Shown piece after piece: positions 1 through 9,433 of a stretch of DNA of 61,858 nucleotides. Each line of letters opens with the position of its first letter. Position 1 is the first letter of the stretch. The stretch is from the NCBI GenBank assembly GCA_020832465.1, contig JAFIER010000132.1, positions 1-61,858 of the forward strand, given 5' to 3'. Origin of the DNA: Bernardetiaceae bacterium. Lineage in GTDB: Bacteria; Bacteroidota; Bacteroidia; Cytophagales; Bernardetiaceae. The notes below the pieces were generated by a model that was given only the letters and a program-made list of their open reading frames with translations, had not been told where the DNA came from and made no database searches. A program made the translations under genes and the position numbers.

Positions 1-40
1 ATAGTGTAGGCTTTGTAAGTTCTAAGCTATGGAAAATTTT
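1..40. repeat. Partial two-hairpin element (type 2), cut by window start
   Basis: The first bases read as a degenerate arm of the CCATAGC/GCTATGG palindrome seen complete at 16508-16553. A GGCTTTGTAAGTTCTAAGC core is followed by CTATGGAAAAT and then directly by a hairpin of the AGAAATAAC class. The rest of the element lies outside the window. Confidence 0.5.
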
Positions 41-77
41 AGATATAACATTTCTGACAGAAATGTTATATCTAAAA
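37..77. repeat. 33-bp-class hairpin (AGATATAAC arm)
   Basis: Perfect inverted repeat with left arm AGATATAACATTTCT and its exact complement to the right, extended by TTTT and AAAA at the base. It belongs to the dispersed hairpin family described in the findings. It carries the variant third and fifth bases, with the matching change in the opposite arm. Confidence 0.85.
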
Positions 78-102
78 AATTAACCCCCACGTTAAAAAAA
101 GG

Positions 103-142
103 CTTAGTCATCACACTTCTTGTGAGAAATGTGATGACTAAG
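103..142. repeat. Long hairpin upstream of ftsY
   Basis: Inverted repeat CTTAGTCATCACACTTCT with an 18-bp right arm and one mismatch, loop TGTG. The flanks TTAACCC and GGGTTAA extend the symmetry. Together with the hairpin at 37-77 it fills the gap in front of ftsY. No gene is seen in 143-354. Confidence 0.75.
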
Positions 143-354
143 GGTTAAACGAGATAATCTTTAATCAAAAAATTTTTTTATCCAAGTTTTTTTATCGTAA
201 TTTGTATAAACACGGTAGATATTATTATATTTCAGGATTTTCGTACTAATTATAGGTTAGCGTTGATTTTTCTTGATGTTGCAATAAGGTCTATGGTATT
301 GATTATAAAAGTATTGGGTCTGAAATTTCCATTATATATTCTCGAAGTTAAGCA

Positions 355-1320
355 ATGAGTATTTTTAAAAAAATCTTTAATAAAGACAAAAAAGAGTCTC
401 TGGATAAGGGTTTAGAGAAATCTAAAACAAACTTTTTTGATAAGGTAAGTAAAGCCTTAGTAGGCAAATCACGTGTCGATGAGTCTGTACTCGATGATTT
501 GGAAGAGATTCTTATTGCTTCAGATGTGGGGGTAAATACGACTGTCAAGATCATCGAGCGTATTGAAGCGCGTGTAGCAAAGGATAAATATACCTCTACA
601 TCTGAATTGGATACAATTTTACGAGAGGAGATAGCGGCATTGCTTTCCGAAAATGAAGGAGATGTAGTGCTTGGTTATGAGCTTCCTACCGACATTAAAC
701 CGCCTTATATTTTAATGGTGGTAGGTGTAAATGGTGTAGGCAAAACGACTACTATCGGTAAGCTATCAGCGCAATATAAGGCATTAGGCAAAAAAGTAGT
801 GCTTGGTGCGGCTGATACTTTTCGTGCAGCGGCTGTGGAGCAACTTATCCAGTGGGGTAAGCGTGTAGATGTACCTGTTATTTCTAAGGGAATGAACGTA
901 CACCCCGCAACTGTGGCTTTTGATACGGTTGAATATGCGATACGTGAGCAGGCCGATGTTGTGATTATTGATACGGCAGGTCGCTTGCACACTAAGGTTA
1001 ATTTGATGAACGAGCTTACAAAAATTAAAAAAGTAATACAAAAGCACGTGCCTGATGCACCTCATGAAATTATGCTTGTCCTCGATGGAAGCACAGGACA
1101 GAATGCCTTTATCCAAGCACAGGAATTTACTAAAGCTACGGAAATCAACTCCCTTGCTATTACAAAGCTCGATGGCACAGCCAAAGGAGGCGTAGTTATC
1201 GGGATTTCAGACCAATTTCAGATTCCTGTAAAGTATATCGGTGTCGGTGAAAAAGTAGAAGATTTGCAAGTTTTTGATAAAATTGCTTTTGTAGAATCCT
1301 TTTTTACGCTCCAGCAGTAA
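355..1320 (+). CDS. ftsY: Signal recognition particle receptor FtsY
   Basis: SRP receptor GTPase that docks ribosome-SRP complexes at the inner membrane for co-translational insertion. The 321 residues hold a short charged N-terminal A region (1-40), a four-helix N domain (41-110) and the GTPase G domain. Visible motifs are the P-loop GVNGVGKTTT (124-133), DTFRAAA (154-160), DTAGR (206-210), TKLDG (270-274) and the C-terminal GVGEKVEDLQVFD. The short acidic region is usual for Bacteroidota FtsY. The gene is complete and stands alone, preceded by two hairpins and followed by a third. The ATG is the only good start upstream of the conserved core. Confidence 0.97.
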   Translation: MSIFKKIFNKDKKESLDKGLEKSKTNFFDKVSKALVGKSRVDESVLDDLEEILIASDVGVNTTVKIIERIEARVAKDKYTSTSELDTILREEIAALLSENEGDVVLGYELPTDIKPPYILMVVGVNGVGKTTTIGKLSAQYKALGKKVVLGAADTFRAAAVEQLIQWGKRVDVPVISKGMNVHPATVAFDTVEYAIREQADVVIIDTAGRLHTKVNLMNELTKIKKVIQKHVPDAPHEIMLVLDGSTGQNAFIQAQEFTKATEINSLAITKLDGTAKGGVVIGISDQFQIPVKYIGVGEKVEDLQVFDKIAFVESFFTLQQ

Positions 1321-1403
1321 GGGAGTAAACAAAAAATAAAAGATTCTGTAACTATCTTGTGGAAGTATAAAATGTACGAATTTTATAAATAGGTGCGAAG
1401 ATT

Positions 1404-1442
1404 TTAAGCACTAACAGTTCTGTCAGAACTGTTAGTGCTTAA
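1404..1442. repeat. 33-bp-class hairpin (AGCACTAAC arm)
   Basis: Perfect 19-bp inverted repeat around a single T, with arm TTAAGCACTAACAGTTCTG. It lies between ftsY and the next gene, 84 bp after the ftsY stop. The AGCACT outer bases are matched by AGTGCT in the other arm, so pairing is preserved relative to the AGAACT version seen elsewhere. Confidence 0.85.
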
Positions 1443-1528
1443 GCCTAAAGTTGATAGTTATTTGCATACTCGCCCCCTCTAAAATAAAACGTGTCTGATT
1501 TTTTATTCTAAAAAAAGTAGCATAATTT

Positions 1529-2308
1529 ATGCAAACCCTTGAACTCAACTATAAAAAACTCGGTGCTGGTAGTCCATTGCTTGTCTTACATGGTTTATTT
1601 GGTTCTTTAGATAACTGGATGACCTTAGCAAAACGCTGGGCAGAAGATTTTGAAGTTTATTTGATAGACCAGCGCAATCATGGGCGTTCACCTCATGGCT
1701 CGCCTCATAGTTATGAAGCTATGTCAGCTGATTTGTTGACTTTTATTGAGCAACATGACATCAAAGACCCTGTAATATTAGGGCATTCTATGGGTGGCAA
1801 AACCGCCATGCAATTTGCCCTTGAGCACTCCGAGAAGCTCTCACGGCTTATTGTTATAGACATGGGGGTGCGTGCCTATCCTACTGAGGAGACGCATGGC
1901 AGTATTATCCGTGCACTTTTAGATTTGAATATTGATGATATTAAAAGCAGGGGGCAGGCAGATAAAGCCTTAGCGACATCGATTCCAGAGTTTGGTGTAC
2001 GTCAGTTTTTGCTTAAAAATCTCAATCGCGAGGGCAGTGATAATGGGTTTTCTTGGCGTATGAACTTACCCTTACTCTGCGAGCAGATAGAGGATATTGG
2101 AGTGGCTATTTCTGATAGTAGAAGTTTTGATAAGCCTACTTTATTTTTAGCGGGTGCAAAATCAAAATACATACAAGAAAAAGACCATGCAGATATTCGT
2201 TCAATATTTTCTGATGTGCGCATAGAGACTGTATCAGAGGCTGGGCATTGGATTCATGCCGAGCAACCTGACATAGTCTATGAGCAGGTTCGTGATTTTA
2301 TGAGTTAA
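1529..2308 (+). CDS. Alpha/beta-fold hydrolase (YbfF/ABHD11-like esterase)
   Basis: A 259-residue cytoplasmic serine hydrolase. The nucleophile elbow GHSMGG places Ser87, the oxyanion-loop motif HGLFGS is at 21-26, DQRNHGRS is at 47-54 and the catalytic His is in GHW at 240. This arrangement matches the YbfF/ABHD11 esterase group, which acts on short or medium acyl esters, possibly acyl-CoA. The substrate here is inferred only from family membership. There is no signal peptide. It is 40 bp upstream of the K+ transporter gene and may be cotranscribed with it. Confidence 0.88.
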   Translation: MQTLELNYKKLGAGSPLLVLHGLFGSLDNWMTLAKRWAEDFEVYLIDQRNHGRSPHGSPHSYEAMSADLLTFIEQHDIKDPVILGHSMGGKTAMQFALEHSEKLSRLIVIDMGVRAYPTEETHGSIIRALLDLNIDDIKSRGQADKALATSIPEFGVRQFLLKNLNREGSDNGFSWRMNLPLLCEQIEDIGVAISDSRSFDKPTLFLAGAKSKYIQEKDHADIRSIFSDVRIETVSEAGHWIHAEQPDIVYEQVRDFMS

Positions 2309-2360
2309 AATCTTACCTATCTTTTTACTCTATATGTAAAGCCTTGTTGTGGCTAAGTCC

Positions 2361-4232
2361 ATGTCGAAACCTATGGAAAAATATACAGAGCGTCTTCGAA
2401 CTTACATTTATGATAGCCGTGAGCGCGTACTGCTAATAGATAAACGCTTGGCATTGCTCAATGCAATAGTGGCTATTGGAGTGCTTATTTATCGCTATGG
2501 TTTTATTCTTAGCGATGAGCAGGCTGATTTTGTATTTCGGTTTTTAGATGTTCAATTTTTGCTTTTTGCCGTACTCTATTTTTTTAGGGTTATTTACAGT
2601 AGCTCTGTTAAGCAATTTATAAAAGATAGCTATGTAGAGGGGTTACTCCTAACGGCAGTACTTTTGCACGGTGCAATAAACTACTTTTTTGGCTTCAAAG
2701 CTATTTTGTATGTTATTGATTTCTATAATTTCACAAATCCGTCCTTAGTTTATCAGCATTTTTTGTCGCTTTATATGCTTGTGCTTATCGGATTTGATTT
2801 TGCACGCATATCTGCAAAAATTTCTGACATTAATTTTAAGCCTGCGACTACTTTCTTACTTAGCTTTGTAATGCTTATTTTCGTTGGTATGGGGCTTTTG
2901 ATGCTTCCAGCCATGACCACAATCGAGGGCGGAATTAGTATGATTGATGCCCTTTTTACTTCAACAAGTGCTTCTTGTGTAACGGGTCTTATTGTTTTAG
3001 ATACTGGGCAGGATTTTACAATGAAGGGGCATATTGTTATTTTAGTATTGATTCAGCTCGGCGGAATTGGTATGGTTTCTTTTGCTACCTTCTTTGCTTC
3101 TTTTTTAACAAGTGGTGTAGGTTTAAAGCAGCAGTCTATTATTCAAGATTATTTGAGTAGCGATTCTTTAGATTCAGCTTCTCGTTTACTTCGCCGTGTA
3201 GTTTTTCTTACACTTTTTTTAGAACTGCTCGGCGCTATAGCTATTTTTCTTACTTGGGAAGAGGATTTATGGGAACAAAATCAACAATTTGCGTCCTTAG
3301 GTGATAAAATATTTTTCTCTATATTTCATTCTGTATCTGCTTTTTGTAATGGTGGTTTTAGTTTATTTTCGGGCGGATTAGGCGATGCTGATTTTAAAAC
3401 TAATAGAATGTATAGCCTACATTTTGTAGTTATTATCATTATTATAATGGGCAGTTTGGGCTTTACTACTATAGAGGAGGTTTTCTCTTGGAAGAATATT
3501 AGGGAGCGTATGCGTCGTCCTTGGCGGCATCTTTCAGTAGGAACGATTATGGTGCTTTACGGCACAGGTAGCTTGATTCTACTCGGTACGATTGGTGTTA
3601 TGTTTTTAGAGTATGACCAGATGACGGATAGAAATATCGTGGAGGCTTTTATTACCTCCTTATTTCAATCTGTAACTACTCGCACTGCGGGTTTCAATAC
3701 AATGGATATTGCTTCCTTAAGTCCACCAACAATATTTATGTTTTTGATATTGATGTTTATCGGCGCTGCCTCTGGTTCGACGGGGGGCGGCATCAAAATT
3801 ACTACTTTTGTATTGGTTTTTGTAGCTTCAATGGCAAATATTCGTCGCCAGGAGCGTATTGTGATTCGCAATCGTACGATTTCTGACGATTTAGTACGTA
3901 AAGCTTATTCTATTTTTATGTTTGCAGTGGCTTATAATATTGTAGCCATATTTCTATTACTTTTAGTAGAAACTCCACCTGCTTTTGACCCGAATAACCC
4001 TGATGCAAGTAGCAACTTTATATTAAAAGTTGTTTTTGAACAGGTCTCTGCATTTGCTACTGTGGGTTTGAGTATGAACTACACGGCTACCCTATCTTTT
4101 TGGGGGAAGTGTATTATTATTACATCTATGTATTTGGGTAGGGTCGGTACGCTTACCCTTGCATTGGCATTGAGTAATACTGTTATTACAAACTCTTATC
4201 GCTATCCTAATGCGCATATTATGGTTGGATAA
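2361..4232 (+). CDS. TrkH/KtrB-family potassium uptake protein
   Basis: Membrane subunit of a Trk/Ktr K+ uptake system. Four pore-loop signatures are visible: TSASCVTGL (about 203), SAFCNGGFS (about 330), TTRTAGFNT (about 442) and SAFATVGLS (about 567), each with the filter glycine. About 160 extra N-terminal residues contain further membrane segments, as in many Bacteroidota TrkH proteins. The frame can open with GTG at 2349; I chose the ATG at 2361. The partner TrkA/KtrA, a cytoplasmic RCK protein, is not in this window. Confidence 0.93.
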   Translation: MSKPMEKYTERLRTYIYDSRERVLLIDKRLALLNAIVAIGVLIYRYGFILSDEQADFVFRFLDVQFLLFAVLYFFRVIYSSSVKQFIKDSYVEGLLLTAVLLHGAINYFFGFKAILYVIDFYNFTNPSLVYQHFLSLYMLVLIGFDFARISAKISDINFKPATTFLLSFVMLIFVGMGLLMLPAMTTIEGGISMIDALFTSTSASCVTGLIVLDTGQDFTMKGHIVILVLIQLGGIGMVSFATFFASFLTSGVGLKQQSIIQDYLSSDSLDSASRLLRRVVFLTLFLELLGAIAIFLTWEEDLWEQNQQFASLGDKIFFSIFHSVSAFCNGGFSLFSGGLGDADFKTNRMYSLHFVVIIIIIMGSLGFTTIEEVFSWKNIRERMRRPWRHLSVGTIMVLYGTGSLILLGTIGVMFLEYDQMTDRNIVEAFITSLFQSVTTRTAGFNTMDIASLSPPTIFMFLILMFIGAASGSTGGGIKITTFVLVFVASMANIRRQERIVIRNRTISDDLVRKAYSIFMFAVAYNIVAIFLLLLVETPPAFDPNNPDASSNFILKVVFEQVSAFATVGLSMNYTATLSFWGKCIIITSMYLGRVGTLTLALALSNTVITNSYRYPNAHIMVG

Positions 4233-4307
4233 GGCTTTGCATAAAATTTTTATATCATAAAGTTTGAGCTTATGAAAAAATTACTTTAATTTACGCACTC
4301 AAAAAAC

Positions 4308-4336
4308 TTTGTTTTAAATAAAAAATTGTAAATTTG
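4308..4336 (+). promoter_or_regulatory. Bacteroidota-type promoter for the T9SS protein
   Basis: TTTG at 4308-4311 is followed after 17 bases by TAAATTTG at 4329-4336. This matches the TTTG/TAnnTTTG consensus of the Bacteroidota housekeeping sigma factor. It would give a leader of roughly 30 bases before the ATG at 4375. Confidence 0.5.
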
Positions 4337-4374
4337 CTGAGAATTACTAAATACAACTTTTCCTTAAATTTGAT

Positions 4375-7311
4375 ATGGATATGAGAAAAATAAACTCTTG
4401 TTTAAAAAATGCTTTCGCTCTCACCGCTTTTATAGCAATATGGTTGACGAGCGCAGCAGCATTTGCACAGTTCACGATTGAACCAAACCTTACACCGGCT
4501 CAGATCGCCGCACGCTTGCAGGGCGCAGGGGTAATAGTTAGTGATGTGCGAATTATCACACCATCGAACAATAATTCTTATGGTGGTTTTGATGTTGCAC
4601 TACCCGAGAATGAACTCGCTGCGATTAACTTAGGAAGCACTGGAATTTTTATGGGTTCGGGTCCAGCAAATGGTGGAACGGGGCTAGCCTCGCCTCCTGG
4701 TGGATACATTTCTGGTACTACAACAGGAGCAGCTTTTGCATCGCCTCTTCTTTCTGCCCTTCCTGGTGTTACTGGCGCAGTACGCGATTTGTGTTATATT
4801 GAAATTGATATCATACCTGAAGGTGATACGATTAAATTTCCATTTACCTTTGGCTCGACAGAATATCCTACTTTTGTAAATTCGACATTTAATGATGCTT
4901 TTGGTTTCTTTATATCAGGAACCAATCCTAACCCAGGTAGTCCTGCCTTTCCTGGCGGTGCGGCTATACCAGGTGATTATGTAGATCTTAACCTTGCAGT
5001 TGTACCAGGTACAGCAGCCGCTCCCGTAAGTATCAATAGTATTAACTGGGGACAGGCTGGCCCACTTGGGGGACCAGCTACTAACCCCGAGTTTTATTAT
5101 CACAACCAAAACGTAGCACTATTTGCTAATACGCCTGCATTCGGTCCTACTCCCTTTCCAATAAGTCCAGCTGGACAGCAAATATCAATGAACGGACTTA
5201 CAAGAAACTTAGTGGCAGTAGCAGCAGTAGTTCCTTGTCAAACTTATACTATTAAACTGCAAATTTCTGATATTGTAGATACAGCACTTGATTCTTATGT
5301 TTTTATAGAAAAAATCGTAAGTGATGAGCTTATTATTGACCTTCCACTTACCTCTTGGGACGGTTGCGATGTAATAGAATACGAAGCTACGCGTAATGTT
5401 GAAGATGAGACTACTGTGGCTTCTTATATCTTGGATATTTCAGGTTCTGCTGTAGATAACGATATTGTAGATATTACAGGTATCCCTACTGATTTTACGA
5501 TTACAGGTTCTGGTTCTTTTGGTTTTACCTTAGATCCTGATTATGATGCTGTTGATCCTGTTACTGGTGATACGCTCATTATTCAAATCTTTAGAACAAG
5601 TATTTGCGACCCCACAGCAACTGATTTAATTCTGGTAGATAGCTCTACTTTGATACTTGTGCCAGCACCTTTTATTGGCGAGGACCGCTTAGTCTGTACG
5701 ACCGTAGAGGAAACGTTTTCAGTGAACTTCCCTTATGAAAATATGGAGTGGACAGTTGTTACCGCCACAGGTACATTCATTGAGGGGTCAGGACCTGGTG
5801 CAGGGACAAGTTATACTTATAACCCACAATTTTCTACGGATTTTGATGGCACACAGCCCGAGCAGCAGTTTCTGATATTTACAGCCTCTAATGCTACTGG
5901 TTGTGTACAGTCTGATACCTTAGAGTTAGAAACTTATGGTATAGAAGTACCTGTGGACTTAGGTGGCGATATTGAAATTTGTTTAGGAGAAACCGTAGCT
6001 TTACAAGCTACCGCTATTTATACGACTTATCGTTGGGATTTCTTCGACGGCACTGGCATTGATTCTGAAACTATCGTTCGTGTTTCTAACGATTCGCTTG
6101 AGAGTTTTACGGGCTTAGCGCCAGGTGAGTACAAAGTACGCCTGACTGTATTTGAAGGCGAAGTTTGTGAAAATGATGACGAAATACTCATTACTGTCTT
6201 CGACCGTCCTAAAGCTAACTTTGACGCGCCTTCTATTACGCTTTGTAATGTAGATGGAGAGGTTATCTTGAACGCAGCAGAGAATATAACAAATGGAGGT
6301 GATAATCCTGCTTTCCAATGGTTTGCTGATGGTGTAGCTATTGATGGTGCAACAGAAAGTACGCTTGCTGTATTCAATCCTGCTGACGACGTGCCGATAA
6401 CCGTAACCTATACCGTACAGATTACGAACACAGAAACCACCTGCGACGACACTGAAAATATTACAGTGCGTTACTTCCCTAATCCGATTATGGAAAATCT
6501 GCCCGCAGAAGTATTTACTTGTGGTGATAGTGTAACCTTAGATGCGCGTGCGTTGAACCTTGCAGAGGGTACACCAACAGGATATGTTTGGTACTATGAG
6601 CCTACAGGAAGCATTCCACTTTCTACTTCGCCAATATTGCGCGCTGCTGAGCAGGGTGTATATACTGTAGAAGTAACGACAAACGAATGTGTTACTGTAC
6701 AAAGTGTAACGCTTGTATGCCCCGAAGATGTAGGCGGTGGACGAGTGCCTTACCGAGTAAACCTTAGTGTAGATCCTTCTACTGGAAGTGCAGAAGCTGC
6801 TTTATTCTGGAACGCACCTGAGGAAGGTGATAACGTAGAATATTTCGAAATCTTTGGCTTTGATGTGCGCTATCTTTCTACCAAAGTGGGCGAGACTGCG
6901 GATAACCAATTCAGAGTAACTGGTTTGCTCAATGGTATTACGTACAACTTTGCTGTACGTCCTGTTTTCAAACGTCCTAATGGCACATTAGAATATGGCG
7001 AACTCTCTAACGTTGTTACAGTGCGTCCTTCTATTGTACTTGGCGAAGAGCAAGCTGTTGAAAACGCCTTTACTGTATTCCCTAACCCGAATGAAGGTAA
7101 CTTCAATGTGCGTTGGAACGGGCTTAATACACAAGAATTGAAGTTTACAGTATTTAATGTAAACGGACAGATCGTGTACCGTAAGGATATTGCAGCTAGC
7201 AATAGCGGAACTGAAAGCATTTCGCTTTCAAATCTGGCTGGTGGTTTGTATATACTCAAAATCGATACAGATAAGGGTAGTACGCAGCACAAAATCAGTA
7301 TTGTACGATAG
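4375..7311 (+). CDS. Large secreted protein with choice-of-anchor L and type A T9SS sorting domain
   Basis: A 978-residue exported protein. A signal peptide ends near AAAFAQ (about residue 32). The next region, beginning FTIEPNLTPAQIAA, is the choice-of-anchor L type of N-terminal domain. Ig/PKD-like beta modules fill 440-790 and an FN3-like module covers about 795-885. The end (about 900-978) is a type A T9SS sorting domain, with FPNPNEG, an NVNGQ turn, LAGGLYILKI and a basic tail. The T9SS moves such cargo across the outer membrane and trims this domain. The specific role is unknown; adhesion is plausible. A start at 4381 is equally possible. A terminator-like hairpin follows. Confidence 0.9.
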   Translation: MDMRKINSCLKNAFALTAFIAIWLTSAAAFAQFTIEPNLTPAQIAARLQGAGVIVSDVRIITPSNNNSYGGFDVALPENELAAINLGSTGIFMGSGPANGGTGLASPPGGYISGTTTGAAFASPLLSALPGVTGAVRDLCYIEIDIIPEGDTIKFPFTFGSTEYPTFVNSTFNDAFGFFISGTNPNPGSPAFPGGAAIPGDYVDLNLAVVPGTAAAPVSINSINWGQAGPLGGPATNPEFYYHNQNVALFANTPAFGPTPFPISPAGQQISMNGLTRNLVAVAAVVPCQTYTIKLQISDIVDTALDSYVFIEKIVSDELIIDLPLTSWDGCDVIEYEATRNVEDETTVASYILDISGSAVDNDIVDITGIPTDFTITGSGSFGFTLDPDYDAVDPVTGDTLIIQIFRTSICDPTATDLILVDSSTLILVPAPFIGEDRLVCTTVEETFSVNFPYENMEWTVVTATGTFIEGSGPGAGTSYTYNPQFSTDFDGTQPEQQFLIFTASNATGCVQSDTLELETYGIEVPVDLGGDIEICLGETVALQATAIYTTYRWDFFDGTGIDSETIVRVSNDSLESFTGLAPGEYKVRLTVFEGEVCENDDEILITVFDRPKANFDAPSITLCNVDGEVILNAAENITNGGDNPAFQWFADGVAIDGATESTLAVFNPADDVPITVTYTVQITNTETTCDDTENITVRYFPNPIMENLPAEVFTCGDSVTLDARALNLAEGTPTGYVWYYEPTGSIPLSTSPILRAAEQGVYTVEVTTNECVTVQSVTLVCPEDVGGGRVPYRVNLSVDPSTGSAEAALFWNAPEEGDNVEYFEIFGFDVRYLSTKVGETADNQFRVTGLLNGITYNFAVRPVFKRPNGTLEYGELSNVVTVRPSIVLGEEQAVENAFTVFPNPNEGNFNVRWNGLNTQELKFTVFNVNGQIVYRKDIAASNSGTESISLSNLAGGLYILKIDTDKGSTQHKISIVR

Positions 7312-7322
7312 TTGCTATTTAT

Positions 7323-7362
7323 AAAAAAGGGAATATCAAAGCTTGCTTAGTTATTCCCTTTT
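7323..7362 (+). terminator. Terminator of the T9SS protein gene
   Basis: AAAAAAGGGAATA pairs with TATTCCCTTTT around a 16-base loop, 12 bases after the stop codon at 7311. Confidence 0.65.
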
Positions 7363-7398
7363 ACAAAACAAATATTCATTTTCAAAATTTTTATTCTT

Positions 7399-7833
7399 AT
7401 GCAGAACTATATGTCTAAATTCTTGGCAGTAATATGCCTATTAGCTTTTTATTTTATCGGCGACCTTGCCGCACAAACAGATGTAACTGTGCGCATGCTC
7501 ACCCCAGATTATTCTTACTCAATAGCTAACTCACGTATAGCAAGGGGAACTTATGACCCCGCTACAGCTACTGCCACAAGCGAGGAAGCTCCACTCACAG
7601 AAGCACACTTCGCAACTTTGAAAGCAAAATTTCAGGAAAGCGGTTTTCTTGATATGCCAGAAAATAATGGCGAAGGCGAAAATCGTTATTTGATTTATGT
7701 ACAGTTTCAAAACGAAAGTGGAGAACAGGTGCGTAAGCAAGTATTCTATATGGCTGATGCTGATTTTGTACCACCTGCTGCTTTCCAAGAGGTCTATAGC
7801 TACTTGATGGAATTAGATGCTTTGATTGACTAA
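7399..7833 (+). CDS. Small secreted protein, unknown function
   Basis: A 144-residue protein with an N-terminal signal peptide ending around GDLAAQ (about 26). The mature part is acidic with no cysteines and no motif that I recognise. It alternates predicted strand and helix and contains YLIYVQFQNESGEQ. A second Met at residue 5 could be the true start. It lies 88 bp after the T9SS protein but beyond that gene's terminator, so it is probably transcribed separately. A hairpin follows at 7893. Confidence 0.7.
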   Translation: MQNYMSKFLAVICLLAFYFIGDLAAQTDVTVRMLTPDYSYSIANSRIARGTYDPATATATSEEAPLTEAHFATLKAKFQESGFLDMPENNGEGENRYLIYVQFQNESGEQVRKQVFYMADADFVPPAAFQEVYSYLMELDALID

Positions 7834-7892
7834 CTTGAATAGTTTGTCTTGAAAAGTGTTTGTTGTCATTTAGTAATGGTAATTCGATACGA

Positions 7893-7935
7893 AAAAGTCC
7901 TTTATTTAGATATTTAATCTAAGTAAAGGACTTTA
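7893..7935 (+). terminator. Hairpin terminator after the small secreted protein
   Basis: AAAGTCCTTTA-(C/T)TTAGAT pairs with its complement across a short ATTTA loop, giving an 18-bp stem with one mismatch. It is 60 bp after the stop at 7833. There is no long T run, so its terminator role is inferred from position. Confidence 0.5.
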
Positions 7936-7941
7936 ATGCTT

Positions 7942-8055
7942 GGGTGTACGAAAACTTTGCTAAATTAGCCCAGAAACGACATTTCTTTAAGAAATGTCAT
8001 TTCTATAATTGACTAAGTACCAAGAACTAACAGTTTTCGAAAAACTGTTAGTTCT
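7942..8055 (-). mobile_element. Degenerate type 1 MITE end with two hairpins
   Basis: Starts with the MITE terminus GGGTGTACG and the inner sequence ACTTTGCTAAATTAGCCC. A hairpin follows (7972-8004, arm AGAAACGACATTTCT), then a spacer and a second hairpin (8023-8055, arm AGAACTAACAGTTTT). The opposite MITE end is missing, so this copy is decayed or truncated. No clear target duplication is seen. Confidence 0.65.
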
Positions 8056-8094
8056 GAATGCTAAATGTCTAGCAGTATGTGCAAATACTACTTT

Positions 8095-8421
8095 TTAGCT
8101 TTTAGCTTCCATTAAATCTCGGATAAGCTGTGTAGTTATCAAAAACTCTTCTTGTTTGCAGGCTTGAATGCCCGTAATTAAGGATTTTTTGACATTAACA
8201 TTGTTCTTTATTTGTTGGTAAAGATTGTCAAAAAGTAGTGTACCACTAATCCCAATTTTGACTTGGGGGTGTATCGCATCACAAATATAATGAAAACTGC
8301 TAAATCCTGATTTATAAGTATCATCGCAAGGTTTCATTACTTTTCCTGTCAAAGGGCAGGTATTGGACTTTAACTCGCGGTCTAAGCGGTCTTGAAAAGG
8401 CTTGGCATTGTAGAGACCCAT
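8095..8421 (-). CDS. Small cysteine-containing protein, unknown function
   Basis: A 108-residue cytoplasmic protein without a signal peptide. It has four cysteines, in TCPLTG, KPCDD, YICDA and QACKQ. The first pair, spaced CPLTGKVMKPC, could bind a metal, but I cannot confirm this. I do not recognise the family. It stands alone between a hairpin-rich spacer and the nfu terminator. Coding is supported by its ordered composition and by a frame that fills the gap. Confidence 0.6.
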   Translation of the reverse strand: MGLYNAKPFQDRLDRELKSNTCPLTGKVMKPCDDTYKSGFSSFHYICDAIHPQVKIGISGTLLFDNLYQQIKNNVNVKKSLITGIQACKQEEFLITTQLIRDLMEAKS

Positions 8422-8610
8422 GGCTCAAAAAATTGAAGTAAAAAATAAATTGCTAAAAAAATTTCTACCCTACCCTTTTTTATCTGTACGCAAAAAGTAC
8501 AAAAATATAAAATTGCTCGGTAGAAGGCTTACTACTAACAAAGAAACGAATTTATATATAAAAACGAAAAAAAACGACGACTTTCTTGTTGAAAAACAAA
8601 AAAATAAGCA

Positions 8611-8648
8611 AAAAAAGCCTCGATTATTCAAAATTGAGGCTTTTTTTT
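8611..8648 (-). terminator. Intrinsic terminator (nfu side)
   Basis: AAAAAAGCCTC and GAGGCTTTTTTTT form a GC-rich stem with A/T tails on both sides, as for a bidirectional terminator. It is 115 bp beyond the nfu stop. The rest of 8422-8762 is AT-rich. It contains lysine-rich open frames that look accidental. Confidence 0.7.
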
Positions 8649-8762
8649 GTTTTAACTTATAAGCAAATGATGAAAAACAACCATATCACTACGCCTTTTA
8701 GCAAAGTTGCCGTACAGTCGTTTGTCCCAATATGCTCATGCTACCACAAGATACAATTTCAA

Positions 8763-9383
8763 TTATTGATTATGGGCCACTACTTCTTTAACTTGCGGCA
8801 TCATATTTTGAAACAAATTCTGAATACCCGCTTTGAGTGTTATTGTAGAAGAAGGGCAGCCACTACAAGAGCCTTGCAAAATGACTTCTAATTTTCCACT
8901 TGCTTTATCAAAGCTATGAAAACTAATAGCACCGCCGTCCATATCTACAGCAGGGCGGATATACTCATCGAGAATTTGCTTAATGCGTGTAACTTCTGGT
9001 GTATCTCTGACAGCAGCCTCTGCTTTATCCTCAAGCTCTGCTACAATTTTATCAGAAAAAATAGGTTTTTGATCCTCAAAATACTGGGTCAAGAATTGAC
9101 GCAAGGGCGATATAAGTTCTATCCAATCTTGTTCAGGTGTTTTTGTAATCGTAATAAAATTCTTACTCATAAAAACTCTTGATACAAAATCAAAATTTTC
9201 GAAAAGAGCAGTAGCTAAAGGCGAGTTTTGCGCACTAGCTACATTGGGGTAATCAAATACAGGATCTTCCCGAATAAGCATAAAATTGCAAACAAATTTC
9301 ATCGCCTCCGGATTTGGATTTGATTCTACATATATATGCACTAACGGCTTCTCGGAAGTCTTCGAAGGGGTATGTACTGACAT
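8763..9383 (-). CDS. NifU-family Fe-S scaffold protein (Nfu)
   Basis: A 206-residue Fe-S cluster carrier. An N-terminal Nfu_N-like domain (about 13-100, with ESNPNPEAMKFV) is followed by a NifU C-terminal domain (about 130-206). That domain carries the cluster-binding CSGC motif, Cys173 and Cys176. Such proteins pass 4Fe-4S clusters from the SUF machinery to target enzymes. No suf genes are adjacent. The gene is complete, and its terminator is at 8611-8648. Confidence 0.93.
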   Translation of the reverse strand: MSVHTPSKTSEKPLVHIYVESNPNPEAMKFVCNFMLIREDPVFDYPNVASAQNSPLATALFENFDFVSRVFMSKNFITITKTPEQDWIELISPLRQFLTQYFEDQKPIFSDKIVAELEDKAEAAVRDTPEVTRIKQILDEYIRPAVDMDGGAISFHSFDKASGKLEVILQGSCSGCPSSTITLKAGIQNLFQNMMPQVKEVVAHNQ

Positions 9384-9433
9384 AAATTACTTGCGTTATT
9401 TGATAATAAAAATAGATTCTTTTTTAACAATCA

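Noticed and set aside
784-1116. Long antisense frames inside ftsY and inside most other genes
   Set aside because: They are shadows of the real coding frame and show no independent motif or signal.
8420-8891. Plus-strand open frames of 80 and 101 residues, one starting just outside the 108-residue gene
   Set aside because: Composition is lysine/asparagine-rich as expected from AT-rich spacer. The frames cross a terminator and overlap nfu on the other strand.
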